Below are positions 27,201-37,195 of a stretch of DNA of 64,000 bases, piece after piece. Under the pieces are notes generated by a model that was not told the origin of the DNA, searched no databases, and saw nothing but the letters and a program-made list of their open reading frames with translations. Made by a program: the position numbers and the translations under genes. The stretch covers positions 15,686,302-15,750,301 of the forward strand of contig CM023539.1 in assembly GCA_013350335.1 (NCBI GenBank), read 5' to 3'. This DNA comes from Chimonanthus salicifolius (lineage: Eukaryota; Streptophyta; Magnoliopsida; Laurales; Calycanthaceae). The stretch's first letter is position 1. Every line of letters starts with the position of its first letter.

Positions 27201-30200
27201 AAAAAACACAAACTTCCAACTATACTGCTACTCTCAAGGAGCCGACCCTCCTTTACATGGAATTATAATTAAAACACATTACTAAAATAACAAATCCTAA
27301 TTTAAAACCCCCAACGATAGTCCTAACTAAAGTAAATGTCTAAGCTGGAAATAACTTAAAAAAACAGCTATGTATTTAGCTACCACCGAATGACTATCCT
27401 GCCTCAAGATGAGTCAGCTGCCACCTATCAACACATGTCTGGAGGTGTACATCTTCAAGGTCATTGGGTCTGCCATGTTGGGCCTGACATACACAACTGG
27501 ATTGCCATGGATCATGGTGCTTGTTGGGCCAAGCCTTGGGCCTAATCTTGGACTTAATTTGACATGAATTGGGCTTGGACCCACCTTCATAGATGCCCAC
27601 ATCAACTTCCCACCTATTATGTACCCGTTTATAAGTGGTTCCAATTGGGTTTACTCAGTTAATAAAGAGAGAAAAAATATTAAACCCATGACTTTGCTAG
27701 GTCCTTCATATAATGTAAATCACTGAATGCATATCTAGATACCTGAAATAAGGTTGCTTTTGACTACTCTATTGAGCAAAAAATAGAGCTAAGCCTACAG
27801 TTTTCTCTTTTCATATGTTTTTTCACTTCATTTTCAAATTTCTGTTTACAATGATAAGGCTGCTTGATTTGAGGACTTATTTCATACATCATAGCTTACT
27901 AAATCATTCAGCTTTATGAGATTTTTGCAGGATAACGAGCTGGGAAGTGATAGAGACACAGATATTTTTCATAATAAGGGACACTGGTTTACCTTTCTAC
28001 CACTGCAAGATGACAAGTGGACAAAAACACAAGCTCAGTGTCCCTCATTATAAAACACACTGACGTCCCTATCAATTCTCTAAAGAGGCACTTCTCAGGC
28101 TCATTTTGATATTCAGATTAACACAAATACATATTTGTGTATATGCTTCTAAATGTACCCAAGAAATTCTGAGTTTTGACAGTACATTCATAAAATGTGC
28201 TTTCTTCTACTAGTCATTGATTATTTTCACCAATTCTTATATGTACTAAGCTTTTAAACACTGGAAATACAGGAAATATATCGTTTTTATGGTTTGGAAC
28301 AACTCCGAGGGTGAACATAATGGATCCGGAGATGATCCGGGATGTTCTGTCCAACAAGTTTGGTCACTTTGAGAAGCCAAAAGTAAACCCCCTAGCAAAA
28401 TTACTGGCGACAGGGCTTGCAAACTATGATGGTGAGAAATGGGCCAGACACAGGAGGATTCTCAACCCAGCCTTCCATTTGGAGAAGTTAAAGGTCGGCT
28501 CATGATGTTGTATAACTTTAGAGGCCACATTTGATATCATCTATAAACATTTATCTTCACTGGCACAAAAGATTAAGATAGGAAAGAAAACAAAGTTAGC
28601 AATGCCCCATTATTGTGTGGGGTTCCATAAATCTGTATTGACAAGTCTGCGCAAAGTCTAATTCTGTCCATTGAGTAGTTGACAAGATCAACTACATGTT
28701 TACCATAAGATTTATGTATACTTTATCAATGGAAGTAATATGTGAGGGAATTACAGGACTTTAAAGGAATGATCAAACATCAAAGGCTCTTTGTCTATTT
28801 CCTCAAGGAAATCAATTCCGTAGAATATTAGATATTGGTTTGATCCATATGATTGATGTAGGCTAGGTACGAATATACCAAAAACTCGACCTGGAACTGT
28901 AGCGGAAGCTTGAATAATTAAATGGGTCTAAGATGAACATGATGAATAAGCAAGTACCTAACTAAATGGACCTTGAATCGATATGACCTGAATATCAATA
29001 TACTACTCGCAGATCTGTCCTGAGGACAATCACCAAAACTAGGCCAAGACGGAGGAGTCTGCCGTGTGTTGCAGATACTTCTCTCAACAAATTCTGCAAT
29101 GAATTGCAGTCTTTCACAAACACACCTGTGTCATCTGCCCTTTGACACCTCAAATCTCTACAGATTCACCTCTCTGTTGTGGGCCTATCACCAACAAATC
29201 TGGTCTTGAAAGCAACAAGTCCTCTTGCTATTGCTGACATCAACGAACACTGCATGAAAGGGAAGAAATAAACCACTGGTCTGCAGCTAGCGACACCTGT
29301 ACCTGGTTGATTCTACAACCAAGATTCTGCAACGTATTGCAGCTTTTATTTTCCAAAAGAAAACCACGATGGTTTAAAGGAAACTAAAATAGCAAAACAG
29401 TCCTCTGTTTGCAAGAAAGAAATCTGAAATTTTATTCATAATACTCGGTCCCTCTAAAGGCTTTTCACAACTGAATTTATAATTAACTCAACGAAAATTA
29501 TAACGTCGTGCCATAACTCAGTGAAAGAACAAAAGAGTCTTGCAGCAAATAATATTAGTGATAAAATAAGCCACTCACAGGTAAGATCGATGTCGGAGTC
29601 TCAATTAACTCAAAAGCTCTGAATACTAGGAAAACCAAAAAAGAAAAACTACTTGGTGAGCCGACCCTCACAATCCTAATTGAAAACAAATATTAAACTA
29701 ACAATAATCCTAATAAAACAAGGCAAAGAAACTGTCCTAATTTAATTAAAATCCTATCTGACTTAAGATTCTAATTCACAACTGTCTGCACCTCTTTAAC
29801 CATTGGGCCTGCTCTGCTGGGCCACTCTGCTGGGCCTATTCTTGGGCTGAGTTCCATGGTCCAATTGATAAGATTCATTGTTATTGGACATCCCATAGAA
29901 CTTCTCATAAAAATCTAATGTCAAGGCCAAAATCTCATCTTCTTTGTCACCGATGTCCGCATCATTCTCTCCGTCTTGGAAAGAACTCGTCCTCGAGTTT
30001 GTATCACTGAAATCTTCATCTCCACTATGGATGCATAAATCGGACACATTAAAAACGTCGGAAATACTGAGACCTTCTGGCAACTTCACCTGGTAAGCAT
30101 TATCATTAATCCGCCTTAGAACCTCGCACGGACCTATGTTGCGCATCTTCAGTTTGCCATAGGTGCCCGTTGGAAATCGCTCCTTCCGGAGGTGTACCCA

Positions 30201-33200
30201 TACCATATCACCTGCATCAAAAACGGTCTGTCGCCTGTGCTTGTCTGCAGCTTCTTTGAACTTGAGATTGCTCTGTTCAATCTTGTGACGTACCTGCTTA
30301 TGCAACTGTTTGATCTCTGCGATTAAATCAACGGTTGCTTGAGATGTTGGTCCTTTTGAAGGTAATGGCACCAAATCTATGACACTGTTGGGATTGGAAC
30401 CATATACAACTTGAAATGGACTGTGACCTGTTGTACGACTTGTCGAGCGATTGTAGGCAAATTCAGCATGTGGTAAAATCAAATCCCATTGCCTTGGCTT
30501 CCGTCCAATCAAACTTTTGAGGAGATTACCCAAAGTCCTGTTAACCACCTCAGTTTGGCCGTCGGTTTGTGGATGATAGGCACTGCTAAACTTCAACTGT
30601 GTACCCAACTGTCGCCAGAGAGAAAGCCAGAAGTGACTCATGAACTTTGTATCTCTATCGGAGACGATAGATTTTGGAATACCATGCAATTTGACGATCT
30701 CTTTTAAATACAATGCCGCTACATGTGAGGCATCTGAAGACTTCTTGCACGGAATGAAATGTGCCATCTTAGAAAATCTATCCACCACAACTAATATGCT
30801 ATCCATACCTCGTTGTGTCCTCGGCAAACCTAAGACAAAATCCATGGATACATCCTCCCATGGTGCTGCTGGAACAGGGAGAGGAGTATAAAGCCCTGTA
30901 TTTTGAGAGTGTCCTTTTGCTGTTTGACAGATATAACAACGGTTGACAAAACTGCTCACCTCTCGCTTCATACTAGGCCAATAAAACTCTCTTCCAATAG
31001 TGCCATGGTCTTATCTCTACCAAAATGTCCTGCTAGTCCACTACTATGTAGTTCTTTGACTAGCCTCTCTCGTAGTGAACATTGCGGAATGCATAGTCTA
31101 GAATCTTTGAATATGTAGCCATCCTGCATACTATATTCGCCACAAGGTCGATTTTGGCTAAGTTGTTGCCAAATTGGTTCAAAGTGATGATCATGCTGAT
31201 ATAGGTCTTGAAAAGTATCAAATCCAAGCACCTGCACCCGCATCTGAGTCAACAAGGCTGATTTCCTGCTGAGAGCATCTGCGACCTTATTTTGAACTCC
31301 AGACTTGTGTTGTACGACAAAAGTGAATGCTTGTATAAGAGAAACCCACTTGGCGTGCCGGGTGTTGAGCTTGTGTTGCCCGTTGATGTAACTCAGTGCT
31401 TGATGATCAGAGTTAAGCACAAAAGGCTGATGGAGAAGATAATGACGCCAGTGTCTGAGGGCTTGTACAATAGCATAGAACTCTAAGTCGTATGTAGAAT
31501 ACCTCTTCTGAGCTCCGTTCAACTTCTCACTGTAGAATGCAACTGGTCGTTGTTCTTGACTGAGGACTGCACCCACACCAGTATGAGATGCATCACAGTC
31601 AACCACAAACTGCTTCTTGAAATCTGGAATGGCTAAGACTGGGGCTTCAGTCAACCGCTGCTTGATAGTCTGAAAGCTTTCTTCCGCTGCTGGTATCCAC
31701 TGGAACTCACCCTTTTTCAAACAATCCGTAAAAGGGGCTATAATCATGCTAAAGTTCCTGACGAACCGTCTGTAGAAAGAAGCCAAGCCATGAAAACTAC
31801 GCGCCTCATGTACATTCTTGGGCGTCGGCCAGTCGCGCACTGCTTCCACCTTTGCTTCATCTACCTTGATGCCATCTGTACTCACAACATAACCTAAGAA
31901 AATAACTTCGTTAGTCATAAAAGTACATTTCTTTGGATTTGCGTATAGTTGTTCCTTTTTCAAGGTCTCAAAAACTTGGCGGAGATGATCAATGTGCTGC
32001 TGCTCATTCCGACTGTAGATAAGAATGTCGTCAAAGTAGACTACGACAAACTTGCCAATGAAAGGCTTGAGTACTTGGTTCATTACCCTCATAAAGGTAC
32101 TTGGGGCATTGGAAAGGCCAAACGGCATAACAAGCCACTCATATAAGCCTTCTTTAGTCTTAAATGCTGTTTTCCACTCATCACCTGGTCTGACTCTGAT
32201 GTAGGCTAGGTACGAATATACCAAAAACTCGACCTGGAACTGTAGCGGAAGCTTGAATAATTAAATGGGTCTAAGATGAACTTGATGAATAAGCAAGTAC
32301 CTAACTAAATGGACCTTGAATCGATATGACCTGAATATCAATATACTACTCGCAGATCTGTCCTGAGGACAATCACCAAAACTAGGCCAAGACAGAGGAG
32401 TCTGCCGTGTGTTGCAGATACTTCTCTCAACAAATTCTGCAATGAATTGCAGTCTTTCACAACACACCTGTGTCATCTGCCCTTTGACACCTCAAATCTC
32501 TACAGATTCACCTCTCTGTTGTGGGCCTATCACCAACAAATCTGGTCTTGAAAGCAACAAGTCCTCTTGCTATTGCTGACATCAACGAACACTGCATGAA
32601 AGGGAAGAAATAAACCACTGGTCTGCAGCTAGCTACACCTGTACCTGGTAGTTCTACAACCAAGATTCTGCAACGTATTGCAGCTTTTATTTTCCAAAAG
32701 AAAACCACGATGGTTTAAAGGAAACTAAAATAGCAAAACAGTCCTCTGTTTGCAAGAAAGAAATCTGAAATTTTATTCATAATACTCGGTCCCTCTAAAG
32801 GCTTTTCACAACTGAATTTATAATTAACTCAACCGACTGAAAACTAGGAAAACCAAAAAAGAAAAACACTTGGTGAGCCGACCCTCACAATCCTAATTGA
32901 AAACAAATATTAAACTAACAATAATCCTAATAAAACAAGGCAAAGAAACTGTCCTAATTTAATTAAAATCCTAGCTGACTTAGGATTCTAATTCACAATT
33001 GTCTGCACCTCTTTAACCATTGGGCCTGCTCTGCTGGGCCACTCTGCTGGGCCTATTTTTGGGCTGAGTTCCATGGTCCAATTGATAGGATTCATTGTTA
33101 TTGGACATCCCATAGAACTTCTCATAAAAATCTAATGTCAAGGCCAAAATCTCATCTTCTTTGTCACCGATGTCCGCATCAATGATCCAACAAGTATTGG

Positions 33201-36200
33201 GAAAACCAGCCATATGTCAGACTGTAGAAACCTGATAATTCCTTTTTCTACTTCAAAATCTTTGAAAATGAACGAAATGTTGTCTTGGGGAGCAATGAAA
33301 ATCTCTTTTTTCCTTATTAAAATTTCTTACCTCCCAACCCATGAGAAATGGCTTCCATGGAAATGAGAGGAATGTCTCATGTTTTGTGTGTTAGGACTTA
33401 GGTATCCATCCCAAAAGACTAGCCTGTTAGGTGGAGTGACTCAAGTCCTATATAAATTCCTAGATCTCCCTCTACACTTCCAATGTGGGACTCATTCGCA
33501 GCGCCAACAATCCCTCCCTTAAACAAGGCCAGCTATCCCATCTGCCTACTGAATCTCCTAAGTCCACATGAGGTAGCCTGAGACGTGGACGTGGCTTTGA
33601 TACCAATTGTTGGGGCTGCGAACGAGCATTGGAATTGTAGAGGGGGATCTAGGGATTTATATAGGACTTCGGTCACTCCACCTAATAGGCTCCTAACAAG
33701 TGGTATCAGAGCCAGGTCTTAGGCTACCTCATGTGGACTCAGGAGATTCCCTAGGCAGACGAGTTGGCTGGCCTCATTTGAAAGGGGGAGGGGGGGAGGG
33801 GGAAGAGGGGGAGATTATTGCGGCTGGTTAGAAACGAGTCCCACATTGGAAGTGTAGAGGGAGATCTAGAGATGGGTCATTCCACCTAATAGACTAGTCT
33901 TTTGAGCTGGATACCCAATCTTTAACATTGTGTTCTTGTCAAAAAGTCTTTATTCCATAAAAGAAGAAAGAAAGATCTCATTTTCTATACTACTCAATTT
34001 TTAATTTTTTTTGAATGATGGTTAGATTTATTCACTCAAAGAGGAAAGAAGAGGGGGACCCAAGATAATACAAAATGACGCAGCAAGCCCGGGTCAGGCA
34101 TAATAAACATGGAACAGCCCAACACGAGCCATTCAGAAACCAGCACAAGACTAAGAGACAATCCACGTCCCTGCACCAGAATTTCCATAAGCTAAAAAAT
34201 GATAAACATCTCCTTACAGTTGAACTTGGGCAGTAGTCCATACTTGTGGTCTACCAAACTAGACATAGCTTTGTTGGTTTCTCACACTCCCACTCATATT
34301 CTACTCTTTCAAGTTGCTTGTTATTGTTCATGCTGTGGTGAGGCTGATCAGTGTTCTGGCTTTTTCTGATTGTTGGCAACAGCAAATGCTGCCAGCTTTT
34401 GCTTCCAGTTCTAGTCAGTTGATAAGCAGATGGGAGAAGTTGCTTGAATCTGAAGAGACCTGTGAAATTGATGTATGGCCTGAACTGCAGAGTTTAACAG
34501 CAGATGTCATTTCTCGGACAGCATTTGGTAGCAGCTACAAAGAAGGGATGCAAATATTTCAACTCCAAACAGAGCAAGCGGAGCTTGTTATTAAAGCAGC
34601 TAGGAGCGTATATATCCCAGGTTTCAGGTCAGTTTTAAAAAAAATTATGTTAGTTTTTTTTTTCTTTTTTAGTCAATGAAGATAAGAAAAGTATGCAACT
34701 AACTTATGCTCCAGTTTGCTTAACTTTATCTTTCTTGAATCACAATAACTTACTTGTCTGCCTGCTGGGTTTTCCATTAGAAATTAATGAAGCAACTAAG
34801 TTTTATTTCCATTGCTGCTTATATAGGTAGTGTAGAAAAGAAATAATCTGAATATTGTAGTGAATACCTAGCCTATTACATGTATATATAGCCTCTAACT
34901 GACCCTAAGGCTATCACACTCAAACTGTAACTCTTAACATAATTATAAACCAAATAGACCTCTTAATTAGAGGTAAACACAAAATGTATAAGTCCTAATC
35001 ACATAATAACTCTAATTATTCCAACAGGTAGGTACCCATTATCTTGCAGATTCTGCATAGAATTCCTGATGCTAATCCTATACTCATTTCCGCTGTCTGA
35101 TTTCAGCTTTTTGAGTTTTTCACTTCCATTCTGACCTGTCAAAAGTCATCTCCGGGACAAGGATATGTAAGATCAATTAATAAGGTCCCATTGTCATATA
35201 TTCAAGGCCCGAGCAATGAGTAGAATGCATTCTGAGGCTGAAAACCATATAGTCCTTTATTTCAATATAGAAGTAGAGATGCAAATAATAGCTTATCCTG
35301 AATTTCAGTTCCTATGTCAACTGCCTTCACTTTCATTGTTCAAGTTTGTAATTACAGGTTTTTGCCCACAAAAGATAACATTAGGAGGAAGGAACTTGAT
35401 AGAGAAGTGCGATCGTTACTAAGAGGCATTATTGAGAAGAGACAAAAGGCTATGAAAATGGGAGAAGCCAGTAATGATGATTTGTTGTGCCTAATGATGG
35501 AATCTAACTTCAAAGAATCTCAAGAAAATGGAAAATCCAAAAGCATTGGAATGACTACTGAAGATGTGATTCAGGAGTGTAAGCTATTCTATTTTGCTGG
35601 CCAGGAGACTACATCGGTTTTGTTAACATGGACAATGGTTGTTCTTAGTATGCACCCAAGCTGGCAAACGCGTGCAAGGGAAGAGGTTTTACAAGTTTTT
35701 GGGAAAAACAAACCAGACTTCGAAGGCTTAAGCCACTTGAAACTTGTGAGTATTTGCTTTTCATGATCTTCTCCACAGGCTATGTTGTATGGATTCTTTG
35801 AAATGAGTGACATACACATGTTGGATGTCTTTGTGTTGGATTCTTCATGGATTCTTCCACTACTAATCTTTGCTTCCCAAGATGACAGAATATCAATTCA
35901 TTTCTTCTTTTATAATCTAACTAAAATCATGAAACATTTATTACTTGATCACTATCTTGATTAAAATATAATGATGAATCTGTGAATCCTATCTTTGGGC
36001 ATTGCCGAATTGGGTATCTTATACCTCGTGGCATTCGTATACTCACACCTGTAGCAATGCAACTTGGTCCATTGGTTACAGAACTAATGCCAAGTCACCC
36101 AATTCTGGAAGATGGCTCTGTGTTTAGTAAAATCAAGAACTTTAGTTTCTTTGCCACCTTGTGACAAGGAACCTTCAATTTTTTTGAAATTGACATCACG

Positions 36201-37195
36201 AGCAACATTTATTCATGCTCTCATTATGACCAACGGAGAAATAAAAATCCTTAAGTTTAATGTTTGATCCTGCCCTTCAGCAACTATTTGTATGAAAGTT
36301 CTCTTTTGCTTCTACATTTAAGGAGATGTTATTCTAAATCTGCACTTGTTAACTCAAATTTATTGAGGAATGATCAATTATCGTCGACTTAGCTATTATA
36401 TTAGATGAACAAAATATGCATAGTGAGCTGAATCAAAATTAAGGCCGACTCAGGTATCACTTGGGTTGGACTGATATTCACAAATGGACTGAAATAAGTG
36501 CCTTGAATATGACTGGATCTGATCTTTGGATATTTGGACCAATTGTCGACGAGGTATGGTGGTTTTATTTGGGTCTTGTGTTACGTTGATGAGAAATGAG
36601 CCAATCAGGCCGATATTTAGTGCATTTAGTCATTGCACAATTCTATTGTAGTGAATTCTATATATTAAGAACTGATAATACTTGCACACATTTTGTGGCA
36701 AGTTTGCATGATTTTATCATCTGAGGTAAGATGATTCATAGCTCAAAATTCCTTTTATTCTCATTTCAGGTGACTATGATCCTCTACGAGGTTCTCCGAT
36801 TGTATCCCCCTATTCTTATGCTTGTCCGACAAACGTACAAGGAAATGAAGCTAGGAAAGTTCACCTTTCCACCTGGAATACAACTTGCTCTACCAACACT
36901 CCTTATTCACCATGATCCTGAAATATGGGGTGAAGATGCAGAAGAGTTCAAACCAGAGAGATTCTCAGGAGGTGTTTCGAAGGCATCAAAGAATCAAGCT
37001 GGATTCTTTCCTTTCGGTTGGGGACCACGGATATGCATTGGACAGAATTTTGCACTGATGGAAGCCAAGTTAGCTCTGGCCATGATTCTCCAAAGATTCA
37101 CATTCGAGCTGTCTCCCTCCTATGCTCATGCTCCTTACCAAGTCATAACTATCCAACCGCAACATGGTGCACAAATTGTCTTCGATAAGCTCTGA
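15589..37195 (+). CDS. CYP72A-like: Cytochrome P450, CYP72A type, five exons, apparently intact
   Basis: This is a class II microsomal P450: a heme monooxygenase anchored in the endoplasmic reticulum and fed electrons by NADPH-P450 reductase. CYP72A members oxidise terpenoids, secologanin precursors or gibberellins; the substrate here is unknown. Exons are 15589-15865, 28273-28493, 34383-34627, 35358-35745 and 36770-37195. They total 1557 bases, 518 residues plus stop, the usual family length. All junctions are GT-AG and the phases agree. The protein shows an N-terminal hydrophobic anchor (residues about 5-27) and basic/proline hinge (WWKPKK), C-helix W149-x3-R153, I-helix AGQETT (328-333), K-helix E384-x2-R387, PERF (439-442) and heme motif [10 protein letters not shown] (459-468) with ligand C466. 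Introns 1 and 2 (12.4 and 5.9 kb) hold transposons. Spliced expression is inferred. Confidence 0.92.
15950..16078. repeat. Small MITE-like inverted repeat
   Basis: gaatatccaacataaaatct near the left end and its near-complement attttatgttgaatatcc near the right end form inverted termini of about 21 bases around an ~85-base core. No TSD is clear. Confidence 0.4.
18220..18281. repeat. (TA)n microsatellite
   Basis: About 60 bases of uninterrupted TA repeat inside intron 1. Confidence 0.95.
18640..18980. repeat. ATCGGCCGAT-rich repeat patch
   Basis: Several copies of the near-palindrome gatatcggccgata occur around poly(A)/poly(T) runs. A related patch is at 21040-21375. The nature is unknown. 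Confidence 0.5.
19436..19798. repeat. Dispersed ~360-base repeat, copy 2
   Basis: It is similar by eye along its length to 14913-15268 in the same orientation. It begins with a gatcgggttttaacccgacc hairpin-like word. Confidence 0.55.
21897..24081 (-). mobile_element. Degraded Copia-related element with short LTR-like ends
   Basis: Both ends carry the same AT-rich text: tctaatcttatcaatataat at 21940-21959 and at 24029-24048. On the minus strand the left end is preceded by a polypurine-like ctcgagggggtg (about 22000-22011) and by the end of a Copia polyprotein ([11 protein letters not shown], about 22050-22110). Near the right end a tgtatcagagag word could be a decayed primer-binding site. No gag, protease or integrase is recognisable between them. 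LTR limits are approximate and no TSD was fixed. It contains a separate solo LTR (22919-23258). Confidence 0.45.
22919..23258 (+). mobile_element. Copia-type solo LTR, 340 bases, TSD GAGAA
   Basis: It starts TGTTGGGTTT and ends TCTCAACA, flanked by GAGAA at 22914-22918 and at 23259-23263. It contains cgtggacgtaggcaa and gccgaaccacgtaaa, words shared with the LTRs of the Copia at 42168-49584, so the two are related. There is no internal region, hence a solo LTR. Confidence 0.8.
24413..27604 (-). mobile_element. Gag-only Ty3/Gypsy element, complete ends, TSD ACTTC
   Basis: Two 613-base LTRs (24413-25025 and 26992-27604), each TGAT...ATCA on the + strand, enclose about 2 kb. Flanks are ACTTC at 24408-24412 and 27605-27609, an exact duplication. 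On the minus strand the right LTR is 5'. A primer-binding site (TGGTATTCAGAGC, about 26977-26989) abuts it, and a polypurine tract (aagaggggga) abuts the left LTR. The inside codes for gag and a scrap of polyprotein tail but no protease, reverse transcriptase or integrase, so it is non-autonomous. LTR ends and leader resemble the element at 28854-33181. It is antisense inside intron 1. Confidence 0.9.
25780..26761 (-). pseudogene. gag: Gypsy gag pseudogene with CCHC knuckle
   Basis: Reading leftward from an ATG at 26761, the frame codes for a leader, then a stop at about 26640. A capsid segment follows ([48 protein letters not shown]), then a CX2CX4HX4C zinc knuckle ([14 protein letters not shown], about 25796-25837). 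Frame breaks near 26055 and 25827 show decay. In the family Gag forms the particle and binds RNA. The 3' tail (25026-25500) includes an [15 protein letters not shown] run matching the end of the polyprotein in the neighbouring element. The pol gene between gag and tail has therefore been lost. Confidence 0.8.
27610..28272. other. CYP72A intron 1, right end
   Basis: Intronic sequence following the gag-only element. The only structure is the MITE-like inverted repeat at 27942-28080. Confidence 0.6.
27942..28080. repeat. MITE-like foldback, about 140 bases
   Basis: The left arm (gggaagtgatagagacac... to aagggacactg) and right arm (cagtgtccctcattataaaa... to tccctatcaattctc) are complementary over about 45 bases with a few mismatches. 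One similar arm occurs at 20776-20840. A TSD could not be fixed, so the superfamily is open. Confidence 0.55.
28273..28493 (+). CDS. CYP72A-like: CYP72A exon 2
   Basis: It encodes residues 93 (part) to 166, including [14 protein letters not shown] and the C-helix WARHRR. The acceptor is aatacag|gaaata and the donor aag|gtcggc, phase 0. It is read from the acceptor; no start codon is needed. Confidence 0.92.
28494..28848. other. CYP72A intron 2, left end
   Basis: Unique-looking intronic sequence up to the TSD of the Gypsy element. Nothing else is seen. Confidence 0.6.
28854..33181 (-). mobile_element. Pol-only Ty3/Gypsy element, CRM-like, TSD ATGAT
   Basis: LTRs lie at 28854-29964 (3', 1111 bases) and 32197-33181 (5', 985 bases), both TGATGTAGG...GCATCA on the + strand. 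Flanks are ATGAT at 28849-28853 and 33182-33186. The 126-base length difference is an insert in the left LTR only. The LTRs otherwise differ at only a handful of places by eye, so the insertion is fairly young. The inside starts mid reverse transcriptase and runs to the end of integrase; gag, protease, the primer-binding site and the first part of reverse transcriptase are gone. The polyprotein running into the 3' LTR and the lack of a canonical chromodomain suggest the CRM lineage, unproven. It is antisense inside intron 2. Confidence 0.9.
29796..32196 (-). pseudogene. pol: Gypsy pol remnant: RT (5' truncated), RNase H, integrase
   Basis: From 32196 leftward the frame opens inside reverse transcriptase ([12 protein letters not shown]), then MPFGLSNAP, the catalytic [13 protein letters not shown], RNase H ([20 protein letters not shown]) and the HFGRDKT linker. 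A one-base shift near 30990 leads to the second frame: integrase zinc-finger cysteines (CYICQTAKG), DDE core ([29 protein letters not shown]) and a tail ending inside the 3' LTR at 29796. The first catalytic aspartate region of reverse transcriptase is missing, so the enzyme would be inactive. The two blocks have open frames of 418 and 391 codons, unusually clean for a remnant. Confidence 0.88.
33182..33388. other. CYP72A intron 2 between the Gypsy element and the TRIM
   Basis: Starts with the ATGAT duplication and ends with TTGTG, the left TSD of the next element. Nothing else is seen. Confidence 0.6.
33389..33927. mobile_element. Composite TRIM with inverted half, TSD TTGTG
   Basis: Exact TTGTG duplications flank it (33384-33388 and 33928-33932). 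Order on the + strand: LTR in minus orientation (33389-33509); internal segment in minus orientation with polypurine and primer-binding complements (33510-33607); LTR in plus orientation (33608-33698, internally shortened); primer-binding site AGTGGTATCAGAGCC (33699-33713); plus internal segment with a long G-rich tract (to 33815); and a plus LTR (33816-33927). The LTR family is that of the array at 11149-12733. One TSD pair around mixed-orientation parts means a single composite insertion or later internal inversion. Confidence 0.8.
33928..34382. other. CYP72A intron 2, right end, with possible LINE tail
   Basis: At about 34000-34245, minus strand, the sequence reads as a short open frame ending [14 protein letters not shown] and INLTII, followed by an A-rich tail. 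This resembles the 3' end of 5'-truncated plant L1-type elements. The match is to a short tail only and no TSD was fixed. The remaining bases run to the exon 3 acceptor. Confidence 0.35.
34383..34627 (+). CDS. CYP72A-like: CYP72A exon 3
   Basis: It encodes residues 167-247 and two bases of R248, beginning QMLPAF and ending YIPGF. It contains the family-typical [12 protein letters not shown]. The acceptor is ggcaacag and the donor ttcag|gtcag. Confidence 0.92.
34628..35357. other. CYP72A intron 3
   Basis: 730 bases, GT-AG, with no recognisable insertion. Confidence 0.85.
35358..35745 (+). CDS. CYP72A-like: CYP72A exon 4
   Basis: It encodes R248 (last base) to residue 377, with [10 protein letters not shown] at the start and the oxygen-activation motif AGQETT at 328-333. 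The acceptor is attacag and the donor ctt|gtgagt. Confidence 0.93.
35746..36769. other. CYP72A intron 4
   Basis: 1024 bases, GT-AG. Short open frames near 35782 and 35982 have no recognisable domain. Confidence 0.85.
36770..37195 (+). CDS. CYP72A-like: CYP72A exon 5
   Basis: It encodes residues 378-518 and the TGA stop (37193-37195). It includes [12 protein letters not shown] and the heme-binding [10 protein letters not shown] with C466. The acceptor is catttcag. Confidence 0.95.
   Translation: MTMILYEVLRLYPPILMLVRQTYKEMKLGKFTFPPGIQLALPTLLIHHDPEIWGEDAEEFKPERFSGGVSKASKNQAGFFPFGWGPRICIGQNFALMEAKLALAMILQRFTFELSPSYAHAPYQVITIQPQHGAQIVFDKL

Noticed and set aside
35782..36164. Two 60-codon frames in intron 4 of the P450
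   Set aside because: They lie between well-supported splice sites, lack domains and look like chance frames.
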